From positions 1-64,000 of the forward strand of contig DATAUV010000079.1 of the NCBI GenBank assembly GCA_036268075.1: 64,000 bases of DNA, in the 5' to 3' direction. Shown one piece after another: positions 17,222-25,218 of the stretch. Under the pieces are notes generated by a model that searched no databases, had not been told where the DNA came from, and worked only from the letters and a program-made list of their open reading frames with translations. The DNA comes from DATARH01 sp036268075 (GTDB lineage: Bacteria > Pseudomonadota > Alphaproteobacteria > ATCC43930 > CGMCC-115725). The first letter of the stretch is position 1. Each line of letters opens with the position of its first letter. A program made the translations under genes and the position numbers.

Positions 17222-17481
17222 TGAGCCTGTTCGGCCGACTGTTTGTGCCGCGCCCGAAAAGCGCGGTGATCGCCAAGGAGCGGCTCAAGATCGTGCTGGC
17301 CCACGAGCGCGCCAGCCGCGACGCCCCGGATTTCCTGCCGCGCCTGCAAAAGGACCTGCTCGCCGTCGTCGCGCGCTATGTCCAGATCAATGAAGAGATG
17401 ATCCGCGTCAATGTCGGCAAATCCGGCGACACCTCGCTGCTGGAGATCAACATAGAGCTCGCGGGGGCGAAGGCATTGTGA
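17221..17481 (+). CDS. minE: Cell division topological specificity factor MinE
   Basis: This is an 86-residue MinE beginning MSLFGRLFVPRPKSAVIAKE, the membrane-targeting and MinD-binding segment, then RLKIVLAHERASRDAPDFLP and a C-terminal dimerisation domain ending in LLEINIELAGAKAL. It stimulates the MinD ATPase and sets the site of division. The ATG at 17221 shares one base with the minD TGA; a GTG one codon upstream is an alternative. This completes a minCDE operon. A family B palindrome follows. Confidence 0.95.
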   Translation: MSLFGRLFVPRPKSAVIAKERLKIVLAHERASRDAPDFLPRLQKDLLAVVARYVQINEEMIRVNVGKSGDTSLLEINIELAGAKAL

Positions 17482-17487
17482 CAACAC

Positions 17488-17562
17488 GATGGGCTTCGCT
17501 GCGCTCAGCCCATCGTGAACGCCCTCTTTTGTAGGATGGGCTGAGCGCAGTGAAGCCCATCA
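17488..17562. repeat. Palindromic repeat, family B, copy 2
   Basis: GATGGGCTTCGCTGCGCTCA and its reverse complement, GTAGGATGGGCTGAGCGCAG to AAGCCCATC, flank a loop of about 25 bases. It fills the gap between minE and the convergent pirin gene. Confidence 0.9.
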
Positions 17563-17567
17563 TCCCG

Positions 17568-18266
17568 TCACGCCGCGTCGACCATCACCAATTCGGTGTC
17601 CGCGTCTGCCCTCAACTTCAAGACCGCCTCGTCGTGCACGGCAACACCGCCGCGAGCGGCGGCCTTAATCCCGTTGACCTCGACCGTACCGAACACCGGC
17701 ACCAGATACGCATGGCGCCCGGCGCCGAGCTTGTATTCGATCTCGGTCCCGGCCTTGAGCGTGGCGCCCAACACGCGCGCGTCCGTGCGGATCGGCAAGG
17801 CGTCGTCGTCGCCGTCGCGGCCGCTCGCGAGCGTCACGAAACGGCCGGCGCGGTCGGCTTTCGGAAACGGACGGGTGCCCCAGCCGGGCTCGCCGCCGCG
17901 CTCGCTCGGGATGATCCAGATCTGGAACAGACGGGTGGGCTCCGCGTCGAGATTGTATTCGGCATGGCGGATTCCGGTGCCGGCCGACATTACCTGCACG
18001 TCGCCGGCCTCGGTGCGGCCCTTGTTGCCGAGGCTGTCCTGGTGGCTGACCGCGCCCTGCCGGACATAGGTGATGATCTCCATGTTCTCGTGCGGGTGCA
18101 CTCCGAACCCCTGGCCCGGCGCGATCTCGTCGTCGTTCCACACCCTGATCGAGCCCCATCCCATGCGCTCGGGGTCGCGGTACTGCGCGAACGAGAAGTG
18201 GTAATGCGTGTCGAGCCAGTCGAGATGCTCCTGGCCGAGCTTGGCGAAGGGGCGCAATTCGATCAT
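17568..18266 (-). CDS. Pirin-family cupin protein
   Basis: This 232-residue bicupin of the pirin (quercetin 2,3-dioxygenase-like) family begins MIELRPFAKLGQEHLDWLDT. Metal-binding residues are visible in GFGVHPHENMEIITY, SHQDS and AGTGIRHAEYN (His/His/His/Glu pattern). Pirins can oxidise flavonoids or act as redox sensors; the role here is unknown. The ATG at 18266 overlaps the queG stop by ATGA and has GAGGA upstream, so it is the last gene of the queuosine operon by position. A longer frame exists upstream but would lie inside queG. Confidence 0.9.
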   Translation of the reverse strand: MIELRPFAKLGQEHLDWLDTHYHFSFAQYRDPERMGWGSIRVWNDDEIAPGQGFGVHPHENMEIITYVRQGAVSHQDSLGNKGRTEAGDVQVMSAGTGIRHAEYNLDAEPTRLFQIWIIPSERGGEPGWGTRPFPKADRAGRFVTLASGRDGDDDALPIRTDARVLGATLKAGTEIEYKLGAGRHAYLVPVFGTVEVNGIKAAARGGVAVHDEAVLKLRADADTELVMVDAA

Positions 18267-19411
18267 CGGAAAGCTTCCTCGGTAAGACGGGCAGTAAGAC
18301 GGGCGACGGCCCATTCGGCGCTGTCGCGGACAAGCGGCGAGGGGTCGTCGAGGGAATGGCGGGCGGCGGCGAGCAGCCCCGGGTCGGCCGGCGCGTTGCC
18401 GATCGCGTTCAGGACGTTGCGGACAAAGCGGTCGCGGCCGATGCGCTTGACCGAGGTACCGGCGAAGAGGGCGCGAAAACTCGCGTCATCCAGCGCCGCC
18501 AGCTCGGCGAGGCGCGGCGCGGTCAGCGCCTCGCGCGGCAGGAAGTCCGGCTCGGCCGTCGCGCGGGCATATTTATTCCACGGGCAGGCGGCGAGGCAGT
18601 CGTCGCAGCCGAAGATGCGGTTGCCGATCAGCGGCCTCAGCTCCAGCGGGATCGGCCCCTTATGCTCGATCGTCAGGTACGAGACGCAGCGCCTTGCGTC
18701 GAGCTTGTAGGGCGCCGGGAACGCCGCGGTCGGGCAGGAATCGAGACAGGCGCGGCACGTGCCGCAATGGTCCTCCTCGGCCGGGTCGGGGTCGAGCGCG
18801 AGGCTCAGATAGATCTCGCCGAGAAACAGCCACGACCCGAACTCGCGCGACACGAGGTTGGTGTGCTTGCCCTGCCAGCCGAGCCCGGCCTGCTGCGCCA
18901 GCGGCTTTTCCATCACCGGCGCGGTGTCGACAAATACCTTGAGGTGGCCCGGCCACTCCGCCGCGATCCACCGCCCGAGCCGCTTCAGCCGCTTCTTGAC
19001 CGTGTCGTGGTAATCCCGCCCGCGGGCATAAACCGAGACGATTCCGCGATCGTCCTCGGCATCCTCGTCACCCGCGCCGCCGTAATTCATGCCCAGCACG
19101 ACGATCGTCTTCGCTTCAGACCACAGCACCTGCGGGTCGCCGCGTCGCGCCGCCTTATCGGCGAGCCACGCCATCTCGCCGTGATACCCGCGCCGCAGAA
19201 ACTCCGCGAGCCCGTCCCGCGCTTCCTGCGCCAGCCGCGCCTCGGCAAACCCGACCGCGTCGAAGCCCATGCTTAGCGCTTGAGAGCGGATCGCCTCACG
19301 GATTTCCTTTTTCTCGTCGTTCCCGCGCAGGCGGGAATCCAGGATAGCCGCTCCGTCGCTTATCCCTGGACCCCCGCCTTCGCGGGGGCGACGAATGGAA
19401 GAAAACGTCAA
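18263..19411 (-). CDS. queG: Epoxyqueuosine reductase QueG
   Basis: QueG catalyses the last step of queuosine synthesis, reducing epoxyqueuosine in tRNA with a cobalamin cofactor and two [4Fe-4S] clusters. Numbered from a TTG at 19411 (382 residues), the cluster motifs are CGTCRACLDSC at 216-226 and CDDCLAACPWN at 269-279. The start is uncertain: TTG 19411 lies 5 bases past the queF stop, but residues 7-33 would be translated family G palindrome. The only in-frame ATG, at 19270, would remove the usual first helix (EIREAIRSQAL). The stop overlaps the pirin ATG. Confidence 0.9.
   Translation of the reverse strand: MTFSSIRRPREGGGPGISDGAAILDSRLRGNDEKKEIREAIRSQALSMGFDAVGFAEARLAQEARDGLAEFLRRGYHGEMAWLADKAARRGDPQVLWSEAKTIVVLGMNYGGAGDEDAEDDRGIVSVYARGRDYHDTVKKRLKRLGRWIAAEWPGHLKVFVDTAPVMEKPLAQQAGLGWQGKHTNLVSREFGSWLFLGEIYLSLALDPDPAEEDHCGTCRACLDSCPTAAFPAPYKLDARRCVSYLTIEHKGPIPLELRPLIGNRIFGCDDCLAACPWNKYARATAEPDFLPREALTAPRLAELAALDDASFRALFAGTSVKRIGRDRFVRNVLNAIGNAPADPGLLAAARHSLDDPSPLVRDSAEWAVARLTARLTEEAFR
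19315..19394. repeat. Palindromic repeat, family G (CCCCCGCGAAGGCGGGGG type), copy 1
   Basis: CGTTCCCGCGCAGGCGGGAA and GACCCCCGCCTTCGCGGGGG, each internally palindromic and together forming a long imperfect inverted repeat, flank ATCCAGG/CCTGGA. Other copies are at 28967, 35429 and 42276. This one lies at the queF-queG junction and is in frame with queG without a stop codon. Confidence 0.88.
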
Positions 19412-19416
19412 GACCT

Positions 19417-19866
19417 CTAGCCCCTACCGCGATATGGCTGCACTCCCGCATCCGGCAGGAACAGCCCCTCCGGCGGAGCGCCGGTTTGGTAGAACACGTC
19501 GATCGGGATGCCGCCGCGGGGATACCAATAGCCGCCGATGCGCAGCCATTTCGGACTGGCGGCGGCGACGAGGCGCTTGGCGATGGCGAGGGTGCAATCC
19601 TCGTGAAAGGCGCCGTGGTTGCGGAACGAACCGAGGAACAGCTTCAGCGACTTGCTTTCGACGAGCGCCGCGTCGGGCACGTAGTCGATGACCAGATGGG
19701 CGAAATCGGGCTGGCCGGTGATCGGGCACAGCGCGGTGAATTCGGGGCAGGTGAAGCGCACCGCGTAGAGCGTGCCGGAATGCGGGTTGGGCACCGTTTC
19801 GAGCACCGCCTCGTCGGGCGAGGCGGGAAGCCGGGCGGGATGGCCGAGCTGGGTCAGGCCGGTCAC
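19417..19866 (-). CDS. queF: NADPH-dependent 7-cyano-7-deazaguanine reductase QueF
   Basis: This is a 149-residue unimodular QueF that reduces preQ0 to preQ1 with NADPH. The catalytic thioimide Cys and Asp lie in CPEFTALCPITGQPDFAHLV, and the family signature FLGSFRNHGAFHEDC is present. The GTG start at 19866 overlaps the tgt TGA by four bases. The open frame extends much further upstream, but that part is the shadow of tgt. It belongs to the queA-tgt-queF-queG chain. Confidence 0.95.
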   Translation of the reverse strand: MTGLTQLGHPARLPASPDEAVLETVPNPHSGTLYAVRFTCPEFTALCPITGQPDFAHLVIDYVPDAALVESKSLKLFLGSFRNHGAFHEDCTLAIAKRLVAAASPKWLRIGGYWYPRGGIPIDVFYQTGAPPEGLFLPDAGVQPYRGRG

Positions 19867-20951
19867 GGCGGGGCCTCGAATTCCGCGAGCCGGCCGGCCG
19901 CGATCGCCGCGCGCATCTCGGCCATCAGATCGGCGTAGTAGGTCAAATTGTGTTGGGTCAGCAGCATGCTCGCCAGGATCTCGCCGCTTTTCGTCAGGTG
20001 ATGCAGATAGGCGCGGCTGAACCCGGTGCAAGCGGGGCACCGGCATTCCGGGTCGAGCGGGGCCGAATCGTCGGCGTGGCGGGCGTTGCGCAGGTTGAGC
20101 GCGCCGGCCCGGGTGAAGGCCTGAGCGGTGCGGCCGGAACGGGTCGGCAAGACGCAGTCGAACAGATCGATCCCGCGCTTGACCGCCCCGACCAGATCGG
20201 CCGGCTTGCCGACCCCCATCAAGTAATGCGGCCGGTCCGGCGGCAATTCCGGCACCGTCGCGTCGAGCACGGCAAAGGTCGTCTCCCGGCCCTCGCCGAT
20301 CGCGAGCCCGCCGACCGCATAACCGTCGAACCCGACCGCGATCGTCTCCGCGGCCGAGCGCCGGCGGAGTTCGGGATGCACCCCGCCCTGGACGATCCCG
20401 AAAATGCCGTGGCCCCGCCGATCGACAAAGGCGCGGCGCGACCGCTCGGCCCAGCGCAGGGTCAGCTCCATCGACGCCTCGACCGCATTGTGCTCGGCCG
20501 GGAACGGCGCGCATTCGTCGAACGCCATCGTGATGTCGGCGCCGAGCAAATGCTGGATCGCGATCGACCGCTCAGGGCTCAGCAGATGCCGGCTGCCGTC
20601 GAGATGCGAGCGGAACGTCACGCCCTCTTCGCCGATCGTCCGCAATTTCGCCAGCGACATCACCTGAAATCCGCCGGAATCGGTGAGGATCGCGTGCGGC
20701 CAGTTCATAAAACGATGCAGCCCGCCAAGCTCCGCGATCCTCTCGGCCGTGGGACGCAACATCAGGTGATAGGTATTGCCGAGCACGATCCGCGCCCCGG
20801 TCTCCGCCACCATCTCCGGCGTCATCGCCTTCACCGTTGCCGCGGTGCCGACCGGCATGAAGGCCGGCGTTTCGATGATGCCGTGCGCGGTGTGCAGCCG
20901 ACCGGTGCGCGCCGTGCCGTCCCGCGCGAGGACCTCGAAGGCGAGCGTCAC
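19863..20951 (-). CDS. tgt: tRNA-guanine transglycosylase
   Basis: This is a 362-residue Tgt that exchanges guanine 34 for preQ1 in tRNAs with GUN anticodons. Motifs are TDSGGFQVMSLAKLRTIGEE, GGLAIGEG, LMGVGKPADLVGAVKRGIDL followed by FDCVLPTR (catalytic Asp region), and the zinc site CRCPACTGFSRAYLHHL. I choose the GTG at 20951, giving VTLAFEVLARDGTARTGRLH, because it overlaps the queA TGA by GTGA. The frame is open back to an ATG at 21038, but that extension is translated family A palindrome. Confidence 0.95.
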   Translation of the reverse strand: MTLAFEVLARDGTARTGRLHTAHGIIETPAFMPVGTAATVKAMTPEMVAETGARIVLGNTYHLMLRPTAERIAELGGLHRFMNWPHAILTDSGGFQVMSLAKLRTIGEEGVTFRSHLDGSRHLLSPERSIAIQHLLGADITMAFDECAPFPAEHNAVEASMELTLRWAERSRRAFVDRRGHGIFGIVQGGVHPELRRRSAAETIAVGFDGYAVGGLAIGEGRETTFAVLDATVPELPPDRPHYLMGVGKPADLVGAVKRGIDLFDCVLPTRSGRTAQAFTRAGALNLRNARHADDSAPLDPECRCPACTGFSRAYLHHLTKSGEILASMLLTQHNLTYYADLMAEMRAAIAAGRLAEFEAPP

Positions 20952-22051
20952 GACTGGACCGCGGGCGTCCCGCCCGCATCTGTTGGTGAAGAGCGGGCGG
21001 GACGCCCGCGGTCCAAATCGGCGACCTCGATCAGGCATGCGTCGCCGTAGGAGAAGAAGCGGTATCCGGATTCGACTGCATGCGCATAGGCGGCCTTGAT
21101 CCGGTCGAGACCGGCGAGGGCGGCGACCAGCATCAGCAGGGTCGAGCGGGGCAGGTGGAAATTGGTCAGGATCAAGTCGATCGCCCGTACTTTAGCGCCG
21201 GGCAGGATATAGAGCCGCGTCTCCCCGGCGAAGGGCCGGAACTCGCCGCTCGCCGACACCGCGGTTTCGAGGAGGCGGAGGCTCGTCGTCCCGACCGCGA
21301 CGATGCGACCGCCCTCCGCCCGCACCCGGTTGAGCCGAGCGGCGGCGTCTTCGGTCAAAATCCCCCATTCCGCGTGCATCTTGTGGTCGCGCGGGTCGTC
21401 TTCCTTGACCGGCAGGAAGGTGCCGGGGCCGACATGCAGCGTCACCGTCAGCCATTCGACGCCGCGCGCCTCGATCGCCTTGAGCAGACCGGGCGTGAAA
21501 TGCAGCCCGGCGGTCGGCGCGGCGACGGCGCCTTCGTGGCGGGCGAACATCGTCTGGTAGTCGGCCCGGTCGCGGCTGTCGGAGCCTTCCGGGCGCGGGA
21601 TATAGGGTGGCAGCGGCATCGCGCCGTGCCGCTGGAGGCCGACGCGGAATGCGGCCGGGTCAAGGCCGAATGCCAGGGTGACGTCGCCCTCCAGGTGCTT
21701 CTCCGCGACCGTCGCGACGAAATCGTCGGCGAAGACGACGCGGTCGCCCGGGCGGAGGCGTCGCGCGCCTTTGGCAAAGGCACGCCAGTTTCCACCGCCG
21801 AGGTCGCGGTGCAGCGTCATTTCGATCCTCGCCTGGCCGCGCCGGCCGACGAGGCGGGCCGGGATCACCTTGGTGTCGTTGAACACCAACACATCGCCGG
21901 GGCGCAGCAATTCCGGCAAATCGGCGATATGGCGGTCGGCGAAATCGCGCGCGGCCTGCACCACCAGCAGCCGGGCCGCCTCGCGCGGTTCGGCCGGGTG
22001 GGCGGCGACCAGCTCGCGCGGCAGCGGAAAGTCGAAATCGGCAAGGCGCAT
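20948..22051 (-). CDS. queA: S-adenosylmethionine:tRNA ribosyltransferase-isomerase QueA, with repeat-encoded C-terminus
   Basis: QueA transfers and isomerises the ribosyl part of SAM onto preQ1-tRNA to make epoxyqueuosine. The 367-residue protein starts MRLADFDFPLPRELVAAHPA and has the family motifs VLVFNDTKVIPARL, AAPTAGLHFTP, LHVGPGTFLPV and ILTNFHLPRSTLLMLV. The normal C-terminus (GYRFFSYGDACLIEVAD) is followed by about 20 residues translated from a family A palindrome (20955-21015), ending at a TGA that overlaps the tgt GTG. The ATG overlaps the upstream stop by one base (TAATG). Confidence 0.95.
   Translation of the reverse strand: MRLADFDFPLPRELVAAHPAEPREAARLLVVQAARDFADRHIADLPELLRPGDVLVFNDTKVIPARLVGRRGQARIEMTLHRDLGGGNWRAFAKGARRLRPGDRVVFADDFVATVAEKHLEGDVTLAFGLDPAAFRVGLQRHGAMPLPPYIPRPEGSDSRDRADYQTMFARHEGAVAAPTAGLHFTPGLLKAIEARGVEWLTVTLHVGPGTFLPVKEDDPRDHKMHAEWGILTEDAAARLNRVRAEGGRIVAVGTTSLRLLETAVSASGEFRPFAGETRLYILPGAKVRAIDLILTNFHLPRSTLLMLVAALAGLDRIKAAYAHAVESGYRFFSYGDACLIEVADLDRGRPARSSPTDAGGTPAVQS
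20955..21015. repeat. Palindromic repeat, family A, copy 5, inside the queA reading frame
   Basis: TGGACCGCGGGCGTCCCGCC and its reverse complement GGCGGGACGCCCGCGGTCCA flank a 21-base loop. On the minus strand it encodes the last 20 or so residues of QueA without a stop codon; the stop lies just beyond, shared with the tgt start. Confidence 0.92.
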
Positions 22052-22269
22052 TACTGGCCCGGGCTGCAATGGCCCGCCTTGATGTCGCCGGCGCCGTCCA
22101 TGCGGGCGAAGCAATCGTTGGGATAGTCCTTGGGGCTACCCTGCTTCCGCGCGCAGACGGGACGGTAGATTTCCGGGCAGACTTGCAGGTTGGGCTTTGG
22201 CAGCGGCTGCTGCGCCATCGCGGGGGCGGCGGCGAGGACGCCGAGCATCAGGGCCGTCGCGAAGCGCAT
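22051..22269 (-). CDS. Small secreted Kazal-like protein
   Basis: This is a 72-residue protein with a Sec signal peptide (MRFATALMLGVLAAAPAMAQ) and a short domain with four Cys (31, 39, 53, 68) in a Kazal-like spacing: VCPEIYRPVCA, then DYPNDCFARM and KAGHC. Kazal domains inhibit serine proteases, but this degenerate bacterial form may have another role. The ATG at 22269 has GGAAGG nine bases upstream; an ATG at 22278 abuts the ribosome-binding site and is less likely. The TAA overlaps the queA ATG by one base, making it the first gene of the queuosine operon, divergent from the binding-protein gene at 22365. Confidence 0.75.
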   Translation of the reverse strand: MRFATALMLGVLAAAPAMAQQPLPKPNLQVCPEIYRPVCARKQGSPKDYPNDCFARMDGAGDIKAGHCSPGQ

Positions 22270-22364
22270 CGCCATCATCCTTCCGGGACAATTCGCCTCG
22301 GCTTCGCGAGGCGGCACGGTTCCTGCTATCCTGCCTGCAATCAAAGCGAGCAGGGAGACTCCAA

Positions 22365-23963
22365 ATGGCCACACATCTGACCCGGCGCGATTTTGGCAAG
22401 GCAGCGGGCGCCGCCGCGCTGGCCGCGAGCGCCCCGTGGAGTGTCGCCCGCGCGGCCGACACCAAGACGCTGCGCTTTATCGCCCAGTCCGACCTGCGCG
22501 TGCTCGACCCGATCTGGACCACCGCCTACGTTACCCGCAACCACGGCTACATGGTGTTCGACTCGCTGTTCGCGCTCGACGCCGAGTTCGCGCCGCACCC
22601 GCAGATGGTCGGCGACTTCCATGTCTCGTTCGACAAGCTGACCTACAGCTTCTCCCTCCGCGACGGGCTTAAATTCCACGACGGTCAGCCGGTGCGCGGG
22701 ATCGACTGCACGGCCTCGCTCAACCGCTGGATGGCCCGTGACGCGCTCGGCCAGTCGCTGTCCAAGGTCCTCGACAAGATGGCGCCCGATGGCGACAACG
22801 CCTTTACGATCACGGTCAAGGAGCCGTTCCCGCTGCTGATCGACGCGCTGGCGAAGGTGTCGACGCTGGTGCCGTTCATCATGCCCGAGCGGCTCGCCAA
22901 GACCGACCCGTTCACCCAGGTGACCGAGATGGTGGGCTCCGGCCCGTTCAAATTCGTCAAGGAGGAGTTCCAGCCCGGCAACAAGGTCGTCTACGCCAAG
23001 TTCGCCGATTATGTGCCGCGCAAGGAGCCGCCGAGCTGGGCGTCGGGCGGCAAGGTGGTCAAGGTCGATCGCGTCGAGTGGCTCTACATGCCCGACAAGA
23101 CCACCGCAGCGGCCTCGCTCAATGCCGGCGAGGTCGATTGGTGGGAGGACCCGCCCAACGACCTGCTGCCCGTCCTCACCGCCAACAAGGACGTGACCGT
23201 CGCCAATTACGATCCGATCGGGATCATGACGATGGTGCGGTTCAACCAGCTCTTCCCGCCCTTCGACAACCCGAAGATGCGCGAAGCCGTGCTGTCGGTG
23301 ACGAACCAGGCGGACTTCATGGCCGCCGTGGCCGGAGACAAGGCGAATTGGCAGGTCTGCGCCTCGTTCTTCGCCTGCGGCACGCCGATGTCGAACAATG
23401 CCGGCTCGGACGCGCTGACTGGCCCGCGCGATTTCGACAAGGCCAAGAAGATGATCGCCGATGCGGGCTACAAGGGCGAAAAGATCGTCGTCCTCGACGG
23501 CGTCGACCTCGCCGTGCCGCATACTCAGGCCGTCGTCGTCGCCGATCTGATGAAAAAGCTCGGCCTCAACGTCGATCTCCAGGCGATGGATTGGGGGCAG
23601 GAGGTCACCCGCCGCGCCTCGAAGAAGCCGCCGGAAGAGGGCGGGTGGAACGTCTTCGGCACCGGCTGGGTCGGCGCCGACATGCTCGACCCGACCGTCA
23701 ACCAGGCCCTCCGCGCCAACGGCGACGCGGCCTGGTTCGGCTGGGCCAAGGACCCGAAGATCGAGGAGCTGCGCGCCGCCTGGGTCAAGGCCGCCGACCC
23801 CGACACGCGCAAGAAGCTCGCCGTCCAGCTTCAGGAGGAGGCGTTCAAGAGCGTGCCCTACATCCCGACCGGCATGTTCATGCAAAAGACCGCCTACCGG
23901 AACACGGTGAAAGGCCGCATCCTCGCGCCGGCGATCCTGATGTGGAACGTCGAGAAGACGTGA
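22365..23963 (+). CDS. ABC transporter substrate-binding protein, peptide/nickel (family 5) type
   Basis: This 532-residue periplasmic binding protein belongs to the dipeptide/oligopeptide family. A Tat signal is visible (TRRDFGKAAGAAALAASAPW, then ARAADTKTLRFIAQ). Family phrases include YSFSLRDGLKFHDGQPV, GSGPFKFV, and a middle region (PPFDNPKMREAVLSVTNQAD) containing the usual N/R-A-V-x-x-A motif. The ATG at 22365 follows CAGGGAG. No permease or ATPase gene is adjacent, so it is an orphan receptor that must use components encoded elsewhere. It is divergent from the queuosine operon. Confidence 0.88.
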   Translation: MATHLTRRDFGKAAGAAALAASAPWSVARAADTKTLRFIAQSDLRVLDPIWTTAYVTRNHGYMVFDSLFALDAEFAPHPQMVGDFHVSFDKLTYSFSLRDGLKFHDGQPVRGIDCTASLNRWMARDALGQSLSKVLDKMAPDGDNAFTITVKEPFPLLIDALAKVSTLVPFIMPERLAKTDPFTQVTEMVGSGPFKFVKEEFQPGNKVVYAKFADYVPRKEPPSWASGGKVVKVDRVEWLYMPDKTTAAASLNAGEVDWWEDPPNDLLPVLTANKDVTVANYDPIGIMTMVRFNQLFPPFDNPKMREAVLSVTNQADFMAAVAGDKANWQVCASFFACGTPMSNNAGSDALTGPRDFDKAKKMIADAGYKGEKIVVLDGVDLAVPHTQAVVVADLMKKLGLNVDLQAMDWGQEVTRRASKKPPEEGGWNVFGTGWVGADMLDPTVNQALRANGDAAWFGWAKDPKIEELRAAWVKAADPDTRKKLAVQLQEEAFKSVPYIPTGMFMQKTAYRNTVKGRILAPAILMWNVEKT

Positions 23964-23969
23964 TCGTAA

Positions 23970-24030
23970 GGGAGCGCGGGCGTCTCGCCCGCATGTTTTT
24001 GCGGAGAGCGCGCGAGACGCCCGCGCTCCC
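23970..24030. repeat. Palindromic repeat, family A, copy 6
   Basis: The variant arms GGGAGCGCGGGCGTCTCGCC and GCGAGACGCCCGCGCTCCC flank a short loop, as in the copy at 782. It lies between the binding-protein gene and the VOC-family gene. Confidence 0.9.
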
Positions 24031-24048
24031 ATACCTGAGGAGCAACCC

Positions 24049-24486
24049 ATGGCCATCGAGGTTCTCGGCATCCACCACCACGCGACGCGGATCGACGCCG
24101 ACGGCGAAAAGCTCACCGCGGTGCAGCGCTTCTACAAGGACGTGCTGGGCCTCGGCGCCGACCCCGGCCGGCCGACGATCCCCGGCGTCCCCGGGTTCTG
24201 GATCAATGTCGGGCAAGGCGGGCAAATCCACCTGATCGGCGGTGCCCAGCCCTCGACCCTGGCAAAAGGGCCGGGCCAGGACCCGACGATTCCGCATGTC
24301 GCCCTCTCGGTCGCCGACATCCAGGCGACCAAGGCCGAACTCGACCGGCTGGGCGTCAAGTACTGGTCGATGACCGGGATCAACGGCCCCGAGGCCGAGC
24401 AGGTCTTCGTCAACGACCCCAGCGGCAACATGGTCGAGCTGCATCAGGTCGACCAGTGCCGCTGCGCCGCCGAGGGTCGCCAGTAG
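24049..24486 (+). CDS. VOC-family (glyoxalase/dioxygenase-fold) protein
   Basis: This 145-residue protein is of the vicinal oxygen chelate superfamily. The N-terminal half has IHHHATRIDADGEKLTAVQR and FYKDVLGLG, and the C-terminal half PHVALSVADIQATKAELDRL, then VFVNDPSGNMVELHQ, ending with a probable metal Glu. Members include glyoxalase I and extradiol dioxygenases; the reaction here is unknown. The TAG stop (24484-24486) lies within the first bases of a family H palindrome. It may relate functionally to the convergent carboxymuconolactone decarboxylase-like gene, but this is not shown. Confidence 0.85.
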   Translation: MAIEVLGIHHHATRIDADGEKLTAVQRFYKDVLGLGADPGRPTIPGVPGFWINVGQGGQIHLIGGAQPSTLAKGPGQDPTIPHVALSVADIQATKAELDRLGVKYWSMTGINGPEAEQVFVNDPSGNMVELHQVDQCRCAAEGRQ

Positions 24487-24556
24487 GGCGGATAAGCGGG
24501 GCGCAATCCGCCATCCGCCGATGGACGGCGGAAGGCGCTGCGCTTTTCCGCCCTAC
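24483..24556. repeat. Palindromic repeat, family H (GTAGGGCGGA...TCCGCCCTAC), copy 1
   Basis: GTAGGGCGGATAAGCGGGGC and the right arm GCTGCGCTTTTCCGCCCTAC are imperfect reverse complements around an inner CCGCCATCCGCCG/CGGCGG stretch. The left TAG is the stop codon of the VOC gene, and the right CTA (24553-24555) gives the minus-strand stop of the next gene. A second copy is at 31258. Confidence 0.88.
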
Positions 24557-25101
24557 TTTTCGAGGAGCTTCGCGCCCGGCGGGGTCGGGACCTCGAAGAC
24601 GTTGAGCGTCACCGAGACGAACGAGTAGTAGCCGATGAGCCCGGCCAGATCGACGACGCCCTGCCGGCCCCAGCGCTTCTCGACGCGGGCGAAGGTGGCG
24701 TCGTCGACGCGGTGGTCGCGGTAATAGCTGTTGGCAAAATCGTAGACTATCTGGTCGTCGGGGTCGTCGAATTTGGGCGCGCGGCGCTCGCCGATCGCGT
24801 CGATCTGGTCCTGTGTGATGCCGGCTTTCAGCGCGAGATTCACATGCGCGGCCCATTCGAACTGCGCGGTCCAATAGCGCGCGGTGCAGAGGATCGCGAT
24901 CTCGGTCTGCTTCTGCGTCAGTGCGGTGCCGAACCGCACATGCCCGCCGAGCCTGTGCGCGTGGTCGGCGAGGCCGGGGCTGTCGAGCCAGACATGCACC
25001 GGCGGCGGCACCGCGCCGCGCGGGCCTGCCTTGCAATCGTTGTAGACGCGGCGCTGCTCGGCGTTGAGCTCGCTTTCTTCTCTGACGCGGTAGCGGGGCA
25101 T
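24553..25101 (-). CDS. Carboxymuconolactone decarboxylase-family protein
   Basis: This 182-residue all-helical protein resembles the CMD/AhpD superfamily. The core AILCTARYWTAQFEWAAHVN has the position and shape of the CMD active-site helix, but the CxxC pair of AhpD is absent, so peroxidase activity is unlikely. I use the ATG at 25101, giving MPRYRVREESELNAEQRRVY, and not the upstream extension, which translates a palindrome. The stop is contributed by the family H repeat. Function is unassigned; homologues often accompany aromatic catabolism. Confidence 0.83.
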   Translation of the reverse strand: MPRYRVREESELNAEQRRVYNDCKAGPRGAVPPPVHVWLDSPGLADHAHRLGGHVRFGTALTQKQTEIAILCTARYWTAQFEWAAHVNLALKAGITQDQIDAIGERRAPKFDDPDDQIVYDFANSYYRDHRVDDATFARVEKRWGRQGVVDLAGLIGYYSFVSVTLNVFEVPTPPGAKLLEK

Positions 25102-25123
25102 GGGAGTTCTCCACGATGGGCGA

Positions 25124-25205
25124 GTAGGATGGGCTGAGCATAGCGAAGCCATCGATACTGCGCGCAGAAACATGATGGGCTTCGCTATGCTCAGCCCATC
25201 CTACG
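25124..25205. repeat. Palindromic repeat, family B, copy 3
   Basis: GTAGGATGGGCTGAGCATAG and its reverse complement CTATGCTCAGCCCATCCTAC flank a loop of about 40 bases. The copy is in the opposite arm order to those at 3877 and 17488, and fills the gap between two divergent genes. Confidence 0.9.
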
Positions 25206-25218
25206 GAAGGAAGATCGT

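Noticed and set aside
19867..20514. N-terminal extension of the queF frame to 365 codons
   Set aside because: The extra part is tgt read in another frame; the GTG at 19866, overlapping the tgt stop, is the natural start.
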